Source: Desulfobaccales bacterium
GTDB taxonomy: Bacteria; Desulfobacterota; Desulfobaccia; Desulfobaccales; 0-14-0-80-60-11
Assembly: GCA_041648175.1 (NCBI GenBank)
Contig: JBAZPO010000016.1
Coordinates: 26,682-90,681, forward strand
Direction of reading: 5' to 3'
DNA length: 64,000 nt
Shown here: positions 41,534 to 48,968 of the stretch, piece by piece
Position numbering within the stretch: position 1 is the stretch's first letter
Layout of the letters: each line of letters begins with the position of its first letter
Program-made: the position numbers and the translations under genes
The notes under the pieces: model-generated
The model's database searches: none
The model's input: the letters and a program-made list of their open reading frames with translations, nothing else
Told to the model about the DNA's origin: nothing

Positions 41534-41577
41534 CATAGGCTATATCCTTGCCGGGCCTAACTGGCCCAGAGGCTGCC

Positions 41578-42336
41578 ATGATCCTGGAATTTTCCGAAAA
41601 GGGCATCGTCTTTTTTCCCGATCCGCATCTGGTCGGCACGCCCCAAGATGTGGGCCTGGAATACGAAGACGTCTGGTTTGAGGCCGCCGACGGGATACAA
41701 CTCCACGGCTGGTGGGTGCCCGCCGCCGGGGCTCCGGTCTTGGTGTGGTTCCATGGCAATGCCGGCAACATCAGTCACCGCTTGGAGAATATCCAGTTGC
41801 TGCATGACCTGGTGGGGGTTCAGGTCTTTATCTTCGACTACCGGGAGTACGGCCGCTCCCAGGGCCGCATCAGCCGGGAAGGGACCTTTACCGACGCGGC
41901 CGCGGCCTACCGCTTTGTGGCCGAGACCCGCAAGGTGCCGGCGGGGGACATCGTCCTGTTCGGGCGCTCTCTGGGCACCGCACTGGCCACGGACCTGGCA
42001 GTTAAGTATCCCTGCCGCGCCCTGATCCTGGAGTCGGCCTTCACCAACTCCTCGGACATGGCCAAGATGATGGCCCCCTTCCTGTTCGACTGGCGTCCGC
42101 GGGTGCCCTATGACAATCTGGGAAAAATTGATAAAGTTAAGATGCCGCTGCTCATCATCCACGGCGAGGACGATGAGATCATCCCGGTGGAGATGGGCCG
42201 CCGGGTCTTTGCCGCGGCCAACTCACCCAAGGACCTTTACATCATCCCCGGGGCCCACCATAATGACACCTATGTGGTGGGCGGAGAAGCGTATTTCAAC
42301 CGTTTGAAGGGTTTTATATTTCCGGTGGAGAAATAA
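41578..42336 (+). CDS. Alpha/beta hydrolase
   Basis: A serine hydrolase of the alpha/beta fold: oxyanion region VLVWFHGNAGNIS, nucleophile motif GRSLG (LFGRSLGTALA), acidic residue in IIHGEDDEIIP and His in IPGAHHNDTYV. That is the layout of the BEM46/ABHD13-like group of membrane-associated hydrolases. ATG 41578 follows AGAGG; the frame could start at TTG 41548, which lies in repeat DNA. Followed by a cation transporter gene 53 bp later. Substrate unknown. Confidence 0.85.
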   Translation: MILEFSEKGIVFFPDPHLVGTPQDVGLEYEDVWFEAADGIQLHGWWVPAAGAPVLVWFHGNAGNISHRLENIQLLHDLVGVQVFIFDYREYGRSQGRISREGTFTDAAAAYRFVAETRKVPAGDIVLFGRSLGTALATDLAVKYPCRALILESAFTNSSDMAKMMAPFLFDWRPRVPYDNLGKIDKVKMPLLIIHGEDDEIIPVEMGRRVFAAANSPKDLYIIPGAHHNDTYVVGGEAYFNRLKGFIFPVEK

Positions 42337-42389
42337 TTTCGGGATCAACCCATTAAGGAATGGTGCGTGAGACGCACCCTACATCTGAT

Positions 42390-43031
42390 ATGACCAATTT
42401 CCAGCGCAGGGCTTTACGCTTATCCTATTTTACCATCGCCTACAACGTGGTGGAATGCATCCTGGCCATGGTGGCAGGCTTTCTGGCCGGCAGCATCGCG
42501 TTGGTGGGCTTCGGGTTGGACAGCCTGGTGGAGTCCCTGTCAGGGGGAGTGATGATCTGGCGGTTTTCCCGGCACGAGGGTCTGAGCCCTGAGGAAGAAG
42601 AACGCCTGGAACGCAAGGCCATCCAGATCGTGGGTTATACGTTTTTTATCCTGGGGGCTTATGTGCTCTATGAGTCTTTAAAGAAGTTAATCTGGCAGGA
42701 AATCCCCGCTCCCAGCCTTTTGGGCCTCGGTATCGCTTTGGCCTCCATCATCGTCATGCCGGCGTTGTTCTACCTCAAATATCAGACGGGAAAATCGATG
42801 GGCAGTAAGAGCTTGATGGCCGACTCCAAGCAAACTCTGGCCTGCGCCATGTTGTCCGTGGCCCTGCTCGTCGGCCTGGGGCTCAATTATTGGTTCGGCA
42901 TCTGGCAGGCCGACCCCGTCATCGGGCTGGTGATTGTCGTCATCCTGGCCCGGGAAGGCTACCAGGCCTTAAAGGAAAAAAAGCTCTGCACCTGCGCCTC
43001 CTGCGGGGTGCCCCCCTCCTCCGGCCCTTGA
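42390..43031 (+). CDS. Cation-diffusion-facilitator-like membrane transporter
   Basis: Six membrane segments in 213 residues, resembling the membrane half of CDF transporters: YNVVECILAMVAGFLAGSIALVGFGLDSLVES (helices 1-2), with FGLDS where CDF proteins have a metal-binding Asp/His motif, and LMADSKQTLACAML (helix 5) with Asp. No C-terminal cytoplasmic metal-binding domain; instead a Cys-rich tail CTCASC. The start ATG 42390 is used because the upstream frame runs through a common GTGCGTGAGACGCAC repeat. Likely exports a divalent metal; which one is unknown. Confidence 0.8.
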   Translation: MTNFQRRALRLSYFTIAYNVVECILAMVAGFLAGSIALVGFGLDSLVESLSGGVMIWRFSRHEGLSPEEEERLERKAIQIVGYTFFILGAYVLYESLKKLIWQEIPAPSLLGLGIALASIIVMPALFYLKYQTGKSMGSKSLMADSKQTLACAMLSVALLVGLGLNYWFGIWQADPVIGLVIVVILAREGYQALKEKKLCTCASCGVPPSSGP

Positions 43032-43158
43032 CTCCCCTCCGTTTCCCCGGTGCCGCCCGGATAAATCCCCAATCGATAATAGGGTTTCCCGCCTGGAAAA
43101 ATAGGAAAACCCTGATTGTCCCGCCTGCTCTTTACTTGTAGGATTAACTTCAGGCTGG

Positions 43159-44244
43159 TCACGCCGGGGTCAAAAACGGTTTAGCCAATCGTTGGATGAC
43201 ACCCTCAAGGAGGAGGGGCCAGGCAATGGTAGCGTCACACAAGACCTCGGCGTACCGGCCCCCATCTTCCGGGGAGACGAACTTGCCCCACGAGACCCCT
43301 TCCTTGAAAGTGCAACCGCTCAATCCCCCCCAATGGGCCGGCTCCGGACAGAGCCGCACGCCATAGTGAAACCGCACTTCCGGTAGATCCAGATTCAAGC
43401 GGGAGTGCAGCAACTCCAGATAGGGCGCCACCTGTTGAGCCCAGTTGCGAGGCACGCCGCCGCCCACCGTAAAGATTCCCAGTTTCGGAGAGACCAGGGC
43501 TTTCTGGGTATAGGCGGCCAGGTCCAGGAAGGGGTTGAATTTCAGGGAGACGGAGCCTAAGGCTGCGGTGATGTCCTGCCCCTCGGCCAGGGCCCGCCGC
43601 ACCATGAAGCCCGCCAGGTCCAACCCCAACTCGGAGTCGGTGAAGGCCGGGATGAATACCGGCACCCCCTTCAGATAGGCAGAACGCAAAATGCCGGGGC
43701 TGTCGGTGTGCTCGGCCAGATACTTGCCCAACTCCCGGCAGATACTGGCGGAGGACCAGACCTGGTCCGGGTCGAGCCCCTCCAACACGGCACTGAAAAC
43801 GTCTTCGGCATAATCCAGGTTGGCTTCCATCTCCAGGGTGTCATAAATGCGGTTGTAGCCCTGCTGGAAGAGCTGCCGATCCGACACTTGTTCGGGATAC
43901 TTGTAGTGCGCCCGACCCAGAGTTTCGATGAAGCCGTGGGCGATAAGGGCCCCGGTGGTGATGATTACCTTAAGCCAACCCCGGTCGATCATCTCACAGA
44001 TCAACAGGCCCATCTTGGCGACACTCATGGCGCCTGAGAAGGTGCCGACCATGGCGCACTCCGGGTCCCGCACCATCTGGGTCAGGACTTCGGCGGCTTC
44101 TCCCAGACTGCGGCCGCCGAACGCAGTCTTACTCATAGCCGCCAACAACTCGTCAAAATCCCTGACACTGGTTATATCCAGGGGCTCCAGAGGGGTGAGA
44201 CCATCCTTGGCCCCATCGTGAAAGTCTTCGTGCTTCCTTCTCAT
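43159..44244 (-). CDS. Deoxyhypusine synthase-like protein (possible homospermidine synthase)
   Basis: A member of the deoxyhypusine synthase family: the catalytic Lys is present as VSWGK at 317-321 (Lys321), with the NAD-binding GTFSGAMS and TTGALIAHGF regions. Bacteria lack the usual eIF5A substrate, so bacterial members are thought to work on free polyamines, for example making homospermidine. The gene follows agmatinase by 31 bp and has AGGAAA upstream of the ATG, so agmatine to putrescine to a longer polyamine is a natural reading. The exact product is inference. Confidence 0.85.
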   Translation of the reverse strand: MRRKHEDFHDGAKDGLTPLEPLDITSVRDFDELLAAMSKTAFGGRSLGEAAEVLTQMVRDPECAMVGTFSGAMSVAKMGLLICEMIDRGWLKVIITTGALIAHGFIETLGRAHYKYPEQVSDRQLFQQGYNRIYDTLEMEANLDYAEDVFSAVLEGLDPDQVWSSASICRELGKYLAEHTDSPGILRSAYLKGVPVFIPAFTDSELGLDLAGFMVRRALAEGQDITAALGSVSLKFNPFLDLAAYTQKALVSPKLGIFTVGGGVPRNWAQQVAPYLELLHSRLNLDLPEVRFHYGVRLCPEPAHWGGLSGCTFKEGVSWGKFVSPEDGGRYAEVLCDATIAWPLLLEGVIQRLAKPFLTPA

Positions 44245-44275
44245 TATCTATTTCCTGTCTTCAAACCGAGAAATG

Positions 44276-45154
44276 TCATTTCAAGCGGGAGTGATAAATA
44301 TAGCCTAATGCCTTGTACAACAAGCGGGCCGCGGTGAATTCGCTCACCCGGTGGCCGGGGATGGGGGCCAGTTCCACCAGATCCAGGCCGACAATGGGTC
44401 CCCTTTTCGCCAGGGTTTCAATAATGGTTAACACCTGCCCGTACGACAAACCGCCGGGTTCCGGGGTACCCACCGCGGGCATGATGCCGGGGTCCAGGGC
44501 GTCGAGATCGATGGAGAGATATACCGGCCCCGAAATGCCTTTGAGGTGTTCCAGAGTCTGATCCCAGCCCGCGGGAGTGTTGAGATCCCGGGCCGGAAAG
44601 ACCTTGAGGCGCGGGGCCACCCGGAGGAGTTGGTACTCGTCCTGGGAGTAGCTGCGCACCCCTAAAAGGTTCAAGGGCCGGCCCAGTTCATAGAGCCGCC
44701 GCATGACGCAGGCATGAGAAAGTTTGCTGCCGTCGTAGCTCTCCCGTAAGTCGGCGTGGGCGTCTAACGCCACCACGGTGAAATCCGGGTAGCGGGTTTG
44801 CACCGCCTGCACCAGGGCCACGGTGATGGTGTGTTCGCCCCCCAGGGCGCAAATGAGCTTCCCCTGGGAAACCCAGGGCTGCACCACTCGCTTGATTTTT
44901 TCCAGCATGGCTTGGGGGCCGGCTACTTCCGGGAGAATAGGCTGGGCTGTGGCCAGACGGATGGCGGCCGAGGGGTCCCAGTTATGGTCCTCGTCCCACA
45001 ACTCCACCTGGCGGGAGGCGGCCAGGATGGCCTCCGGGCCTTCCCGGGTCCCCGCGCCATAGGTGGTGGTGGCTTCATAGGGAATAGGCAGGACCACCGC
45101 CTCGGCTTCTTTGACTGGCAAGGACCTCAGGTCCAGGAAGTTTAACGGCGCCAT
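44276..45154 (-). CDS. speB: Agmatinase
   Basis: Ureohydrolase converting agmatine to putrescine and urea with a Mn2+ pair. Metal-binding motifs: GGEHTI (about 104-109), DAHADLR (130-136) and SIDLDALDP (about 213-221). Length 292 is normal. It starts one base after the stop of the sigma-54 regulator with GGAGGAAAG upstream, and is followed by the deoxyhypusine synthase-like gene: a three-gene operon under or with its regulator. Guanidinobutyrase is the main alternative. Confidence 0.92.
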   Translation of the reverse strand: MAPLNFLDLRSLPVKEAEAVVLPIPYEATTTYGAGTREGPEAILAASRQVELWDEDHNWDPSAAIRLATAQPILPEVAGPQAMLEKIKRVVQPWVSQGKLICALGGEHTITVALVQAVQTRYPDFTVVALDAHADLRESYDGSKLSHACVMRRLYELGRPLNLLGVRSYSQDEYQLLRVAPRLKVFPARDLNTPAGWDQTLEHLKGISGPVYLSIDLDALDPGIMPAVGTPEPGGLSYGQVLTIIETLAKRGPIVGLDLVELAPIPGHRVSEFTAARLLYKALGYIYHSRLK

Positions 45155-45155
45155 T

Positions 45156-46523
45156 TTAACTTTCCTCCGGCTCCACGTCTTTCAATTCCATCTCCTTGAG
45201 GCGGCGATACAGGGTGGCCAGGCCGATGCCCAACAGGCGGGCGGTCAGTTCCTTGTCGCCCCCGGTCTTTTTCAAAGTCTGGACAATAGCCTGGCGTTCG
45301 ATCTCCTCCATGGAGGACCCCACTGGCAGGACGATCTTGTCGTCTGCCGGGGAGTGCCGGCGAATCTCATCGGGGAGATCTTCAACTTCCACCATGTTGC
45401 TGGCGCACAGGGCTACCGCCCGTTCCAGCACGTTCTGAAGTTCCCGCACATTGCCCGGCCAGGCGTAGCTCTTCAGCGCCCGCATGGCGTCGGGGCTGAA
45501 CCCCATGAAGGGGCGATCGTTTTCCAGGCAGAACTTGTCGAGAAAATGCAAGGCCAGCAAAGGGATGTCCTCCACCCGGTCCCTCAGAGGCGGAATGACC
45601 ATGTGGATGACGTTCAAGCGGTAAAACAGGTCTTTGCGGAAGCGGCCCTCAGACACCTCGTCTTCCAGCTTCCGGTTGGTGGCGGCAATTATCCGGACGT
45701 CCACTTTGAGGGTCTGGGTCCCCCCTACCCTTTCGAATTCCCCCTCCTGAAGCACCCTCAAGAGTTTTACCTGGGTAACCGGCGGCATCTCGCTGATTTC
45801 ATCCAGGAACATGGTGCCGCCGTCGGCCAGTTCAAAACGGCCTTTGCGCTGCTGGATGGCTCCGGTGAAGGCGCCTTTTTCGTGACCGAAGAGCTCCGAT
45901 TCGATAAGCCCTTCCGGGAGCGCGCCGCAGTTCAGTTTAACCAGGGGTTTAGGCCGCCGGGGGCTCTGGTGGTGAATGGCCTCAGCGATGAGCTCCTTGC
46001 CCACGCCGGATTCCCCGGAGAGGAGCACGGTGCTCTTCATGGGCGCCACCTGGCCGATCAGGTGGATCACTTTAAGGAGGGTTGGCGCCCGGCCGATGAT
46101 GCGACCGGTGGGGCCGCGGTCCTGGAGGGCGTCCCGCAGCCGCTGATTCTCCACCAGGAGCTTTTGGGTCTCCAGGGCCTTGCTCACTACTTTACGCAGT
46201 TCCGCCATGCGAAAGTCTTTGGTGATGAAGTCGTAAATGCCCCTTTTTATGGCGGAGACGGCTTCGTCCACGGTGGCGGCGCCGGAGATCATGATGGCAA
46301 TGGCTTCAGGGCGCAAGATGCGCAAAGCCCCGAACAGCTCGGTGCCCTCCATGTCCGGGAGCTTCAGGTCGATGATGGCCAGATCCACGGTGTGACGCCG
46401 GACCTCATCTAAGGCCGTAGCCCCGGTGCCCGCGACATGGATCTCATGGCCCAACTTCTTTAAGCCGGTTGCCAACGCCTCCCGAGTGGCGGCGTCGTCG
46501 TCTACGACGAGGATAACGCTCAT
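45156..46523 (-). CDS. NtrC-family sigma-54 response regulator
   Basis: Receiver domain (1-120) with phospho-acceptor Asp52 (LAIIDLKLPD), AAA+ domain with GESGVGKE, GAFTGA and GGTMFLDE, and a Fis-type HTH at the C-terminus (GGDKELTARLLGIGLATLYRRLKEM). It would activate RpoN promoters after phosphorylation, but no histidine kinase gene is adjacent. It heads the operon regulator-speB-DHS-like, an unusual pairing that suggests control of polyamine synthesis or simply co-transcription. Confidence 0.94.
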   Translation of the reverse strand: MSVILVVDDDAATREALATGLKKLGHEIHVAGTGATALDEVRRHTVDLAIIDLKLPDMEGTELFGALRILRPEAIAIMISGAATVDEAVSAIKRGIYDFITKDFRMAELRKVVSKALETQKLLVENQRLRDALQDRGPTGRIIGRAPTLLKVIHLIGQVAPMKSTVLLSGESGVGKELIAEAIHHQSPRRPKPLVKLNCGALPEGLIESELFGHEKGAFTGAIQQRKGRFELADGGTMFLDEISEMPPVTQVKLLRVLQEGEFERVGGTQTLKVDVRIIAATNRKLEDEVSEGRFRKDLFYRLNVIHMVIPPLRDRVEDIPLLALHFLDKFCLENDRPFMGFSPDAMRALKSYAWPGNVRELQNVLERAVALCASNMVEVEDLPDEIRRHSPADDKIVLPVGSSMEEIERQAIVQTLKKTGGDKELTARLLGIGLATLYRRLKEMELKDVEPEES

Positions 46524-46654
46524 AATTTGAAAGACCGTTTTTGGTTTTTGGTTTTACGTTTTTGGTTTTTCGTTATCGGCAGGCAGGAATTACAGCCTAT
46601 CAAAGTAAGCTAATTTTTTGCGAAAAACGAAGAACGAAAAACGATAAGCCGCAT

Positions 46655-47323
46655 TTAAAGGCTGTCCAGCCAACCCAGGATCACCCGGGTAATCTGCGGC
46701 AGGATCTCCGGGGACATGGTGTGCCCCCCTGACTCAAAGGAATGGCCAACGCCGGGAATAACGTGGAGATCACTCCGAACCGGCATCTGACCCAACACTT
46801 TGCCCAGGAGGTCCATGCGGCAAAAGGGGTCACGAGCGCCTTCGATGAACAACGCCGGGCACGGCAACTGATAGAGGGACTGATCCCGCAATTTCTCCGG
46901 CTTTCCTGGAGAATGCAGCGGATATCCCAAAAAGATCAAACCGCTAGCTCCCACGTCTTTAGCCACGATTTGGGCAGCCAGACGGGCCCCCATGGATTTG
47001 CCGCCCAGAAAGAGTTCCAGACCCTTGAATTCATCCAGTTGCGCCACATATTCCAGGACCAGGCGAAAGACTCCTTCCAGGACTTCGTCCGAATCGGGGT
47101 GTTTGTGGCCGTCTTCGGCATAGGGAAAATTGAACCGGACCGTGACCAGCCCCGCCTTCGCCAGATGCTCATGGAGTCCTCTGAGGAGCGGTTGGTCCAT
47201 GTTATTGTTGGCCCCATGGGCCAGAATCAGGACTGCGTCCATGGTGGCAGTCCGGGGCACCCCCACGACCGCTCGGATGGTCCGTTCCGGTCCCACCGGC
47301 AGCGTAATGTGACGAATCTCCAT
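46655..47323 (-). CDS. Alpha/beta hydrolase, dienelactone hydrolase/TEX30-like
   Basis: Small alpha/beta hydrolase: VLILAHGANNNMDQP near the start, nucleophile motif GGKSMGARLA, LFIEGARDPF with the acidic residue and VIPGVGHSFE with the His. Such proteins are often called dienelactone hydrolase-like or TEX30-like; substrates are not known. I chose ATG 47323 with AAGGAA upstream; a frame from 47395 would add 24 residues without family similarity. Downstream of it on the minus strand lies AT-rich repeated sequence (GTTTTTGG / CGAAAAACG). Confidence 0.82.
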   Translation of the reverse strand: MEIRHITLPVGPERTIRAVVGVPRTATMDAVLILAHGANNNMDQPLLRGLHEHLAKAGLVTVRFNFPYAEDGHKHPDSDEVLEGVFRLVLEYVAQLDEFKGLELFLGGKSMGARLAAQIVAKDVGASGLIFLGYPLHSPGKPEKLRDQSLYQLPCPALFIEGARDPFCRMDLLGKVLGQMPVRSDLHVIPGVGHSFESGGHTMSPEILPQITRVILGWLDSL

Positions 47324-47547
47324 ATTCCTTAGAACTCCGCAAAAGAAAAAATTGGCAGCCTGTCCCGGGGGAGAGTTTACCTTGTTTTCCTTCATTAACT
47401 CAAGCAGTTAATTTTTGTCAGGCGGAATAATTTCAGAAATCATTATTATTTTCAATTGGTTAACTGGCAGTCAGGGCCCTGGCACATACCCCAAGACTGA
47501 ATGGGGGGACACGCAGGTCTAACCCCGCTCATGCGTGCAAAGTGTTG

Positions 47548-48276
47548 TTAAGCCAGTAGCCGGTCGGCATCGTCTAAGAGCATGCGCCGGGGCTGCAAAT
47601 CCGCCAGATCGCGCCACAAACCGGCGGCATCCTGCCAAGCGACCACGTGCTCCCAGCCGCCCAGGTGCACGAGACGGCAAAACCGGGAGGCCAGGGTTCG
47701 GAGACGCCGGGCCAAGAACCGTTCCCGCCGCAACATTTCTTTAGTGCCTGAGGTGAGCAGCCGCCGGGGAGAGCCCGCCAATGCCAGACGGGCCTGGTGA
47801 AACTCCGCGGCTACGAACTCTGTCAAAGTGCCAGCGCTCGTGGCCAAGAGGGCCTGGAGATTGGCCAGGGTCAGAAGTTCCGAGCCATATCGAGGCAAGT
47901 GGCGCCGGGCCAAGCCCCCCAGGTCCAGGGGGCGCCAGGGCACCCCAGTACTGCGCTGATAATCCCGGGCCGCCCTTACTTCAAAGGGCAGGGCCACCTG
48001 GGCCACAAGACGCTGGATGGCCAGGTGCCGGACCGCGGCCGGAGGGAATTGGGACAAAACCTTGGTTAACTGCCGCTGCCAGCCGGAACCATGCTTGAGG
48101 CGGTAGCGCAGGGAAAAAGGACTGATCTCCACGGTGACGATATCCGGCTTAAGATGCACCAGGAGCTTCCCGGCCCGGGCAAACCCTAAGGGGTCGCCGT
48201 GAACCGTGCCGATGAGGATAAGGCTCTGGTCTGCAATGAGGTTCGAAATGGCCGGTTTCCGCGGGAGAGTCTGCAT
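47548..48276 (-). CDS. TraB/PrgY/GumN-family-like protein
   Basis: Begins with the family signature LILIGTVHGDPLGFARAGKLL and PDIVTVEIS, as in TraB/TIKI-type putative metalloproteases. The C-terminal WEH motif (HLGGWEHVV) is present too. Length 242. Highly basic C-terminal part. Last of three minus-strand genes after the MtrA-like/TS chimera and an M23-like protein; whether they are co-transcribed is not clear because gaps of about 45 bp separate them. Function of the family in bacteria is not settled. Confidence 0.7.
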   Translation of the reverse strand: MQTLPRKPAISNLIADQSLILIGTVHGDPLGFARAGKLLVHLKPDIVTVEISPFSLRYRLKHGSGWQRQLTKVLSQFPPAAVRHLAIQRLVAQVALPFEVRAARDYQRSTGVPWRPLDLGGLARRHLPRYGSELLTLANLQALLATSAGTLTEFVAAEFHQARLALAGSPRRLLTSGTKEMLRRERFLARRLRTLASRFCRLVHLGGWEHVVAWQDAAGLWRDLADLQPRRMLLDDADRLLA

Positions 48277-48299
48277 TTACTTTTATACCGAACCCTTGT

Positions 48300-48326
48300 G
48301 GGCGGACACGCTGGTCCGCTCCTACA
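48300..48326. repeat. GGGCGGACACGC-TGGTCCGCTCC intergenic palindrome
   Basis: Imperfect relative of the palindromes at 6512 and 36917, between the TraB-like and M23-like genes. Confidence 0.5.
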
Positions 48327-48921
48327 AAAGACCATCCGGTGAATCCATTTCCAGCACGGAAAGCGGATCGATCAGCGTCAGGTCAGGGTTTTTCCCCAGG
48401 TTGTCCCAATTGAGATCATGGTTATCAACCGGCACAGGAACCCAGGCAAAGGTGATATGCACATGGGGCAGGATAGACAATTTTTTGCCGGAAAGTTTCG
48501 AGATTACGGCAATGGTTTCCCCTTCCGCAACGGTTGACCCGATTTGAAGAGAATCCCGCGGGATGGTGTGGCCATAAGCCGAATAAAGCTGCCTGCCGTG
48601 GCCGTCAAATATCGCATGGCTGATATAGATGGATTTGCCGAGAAAATCCGGAGCAATTTTGACGATCTCACCCGCAAAAGCCGCCGCTAGCTTCGTGTGA
48701 GGCCCCAAGTTTTTAATACTGCCGTTGACCTCTTCAAAACTGCACAGGTCCAGACCTTCATGGGGGGTAGCCCTGCGCCCCTGATCGCCCCACCATTTAT
48801 CTAAAGAATTAAATAACATCCCCGGAAGAAAAATCCATTGTTTAAAATTATCCAGGTGCGGCCGGTTGTTGACTATCAGAGAGCGGAAAAACGGGCTTTT
48901 GAGGTCAGGTGCGTTCGACAT
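48322..48921 (-). CDS. M23-type peptidase-like protein
   Basis: Shows the zinc ligands of LytM/M23 endopeptidases: HEGLD (His-x3-Asp, residues about 53-58) and HVH (LPHVHITF, about 153-155), with the intervening beta core LAAAFAGEIVKIA and YSAYGHTIPRDS. M23 enzymes cut peptidoglycan cross-bridges in the periplasm, but no signal peptide is visible, so the location is unclear. No strong ribosome site before the ATG. Downstream of the MtrA-like/TS gene. Confidence 0.65.
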   Translation of the reverse strand: MSNAPDLKSPFFRSLIVNNRPHLDNFKQWIFLPGMLFNSLDKWWGDQGRRATPHEGLDLCSFEEVNGSIKNLGPHTKLAAAFAGEIVKIAPDFLGKSIYISHAIFDGHGRQLYSAYGHTIPRDSLQIGSTVAEGETIAVISKLSGKKLSILPHVHITFAWVPVPVDNHDLNWDNLGKNPDLTLIDPLSVLEMDSPDGLL

Positions 48922-48968
48922 TAGAGGTTCATAAAGGTTTCAAGGGAGAGATGTGGTTCGCTTTTCCT

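Larger units (their letters stand above)
40242..41577. other. 1.3-kb repeat-rich region without a clear gene
   Basis: The stretch holds a complete TATAGCG-family element (40394-40565) and a 335-bp element with 18-bp inverted ends (41199-41533), plus CCCCCTTTGAAAAAGGGGG hairpins and CACAGGC...GCCTGTG palindromes. Short frames such as one on the minus strand at 40639-40800 (…FFCKCGHDPGCNHAIKDG…) may be a gene remnant, but no start, ribosome site or family supports them. It looks like a sink for small mobile or repeat DNA. Confidence 0.55.

Noticed and set aside
40242..41577. A CRISPR array or an intact insertion sequence in the repeat-rich gap
   Set aside because: The repeats are palindromic and unevenly spaced, with no regular spacer pattern, and no transposase frame is present.
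45111..46412. A 433-codon plus-strand frame opposite the sigma-54 regulator
   Set aside because: Antisense of a complete NtrC-family gene; the His- and Gly-rich translation is typical of a shadow frame.
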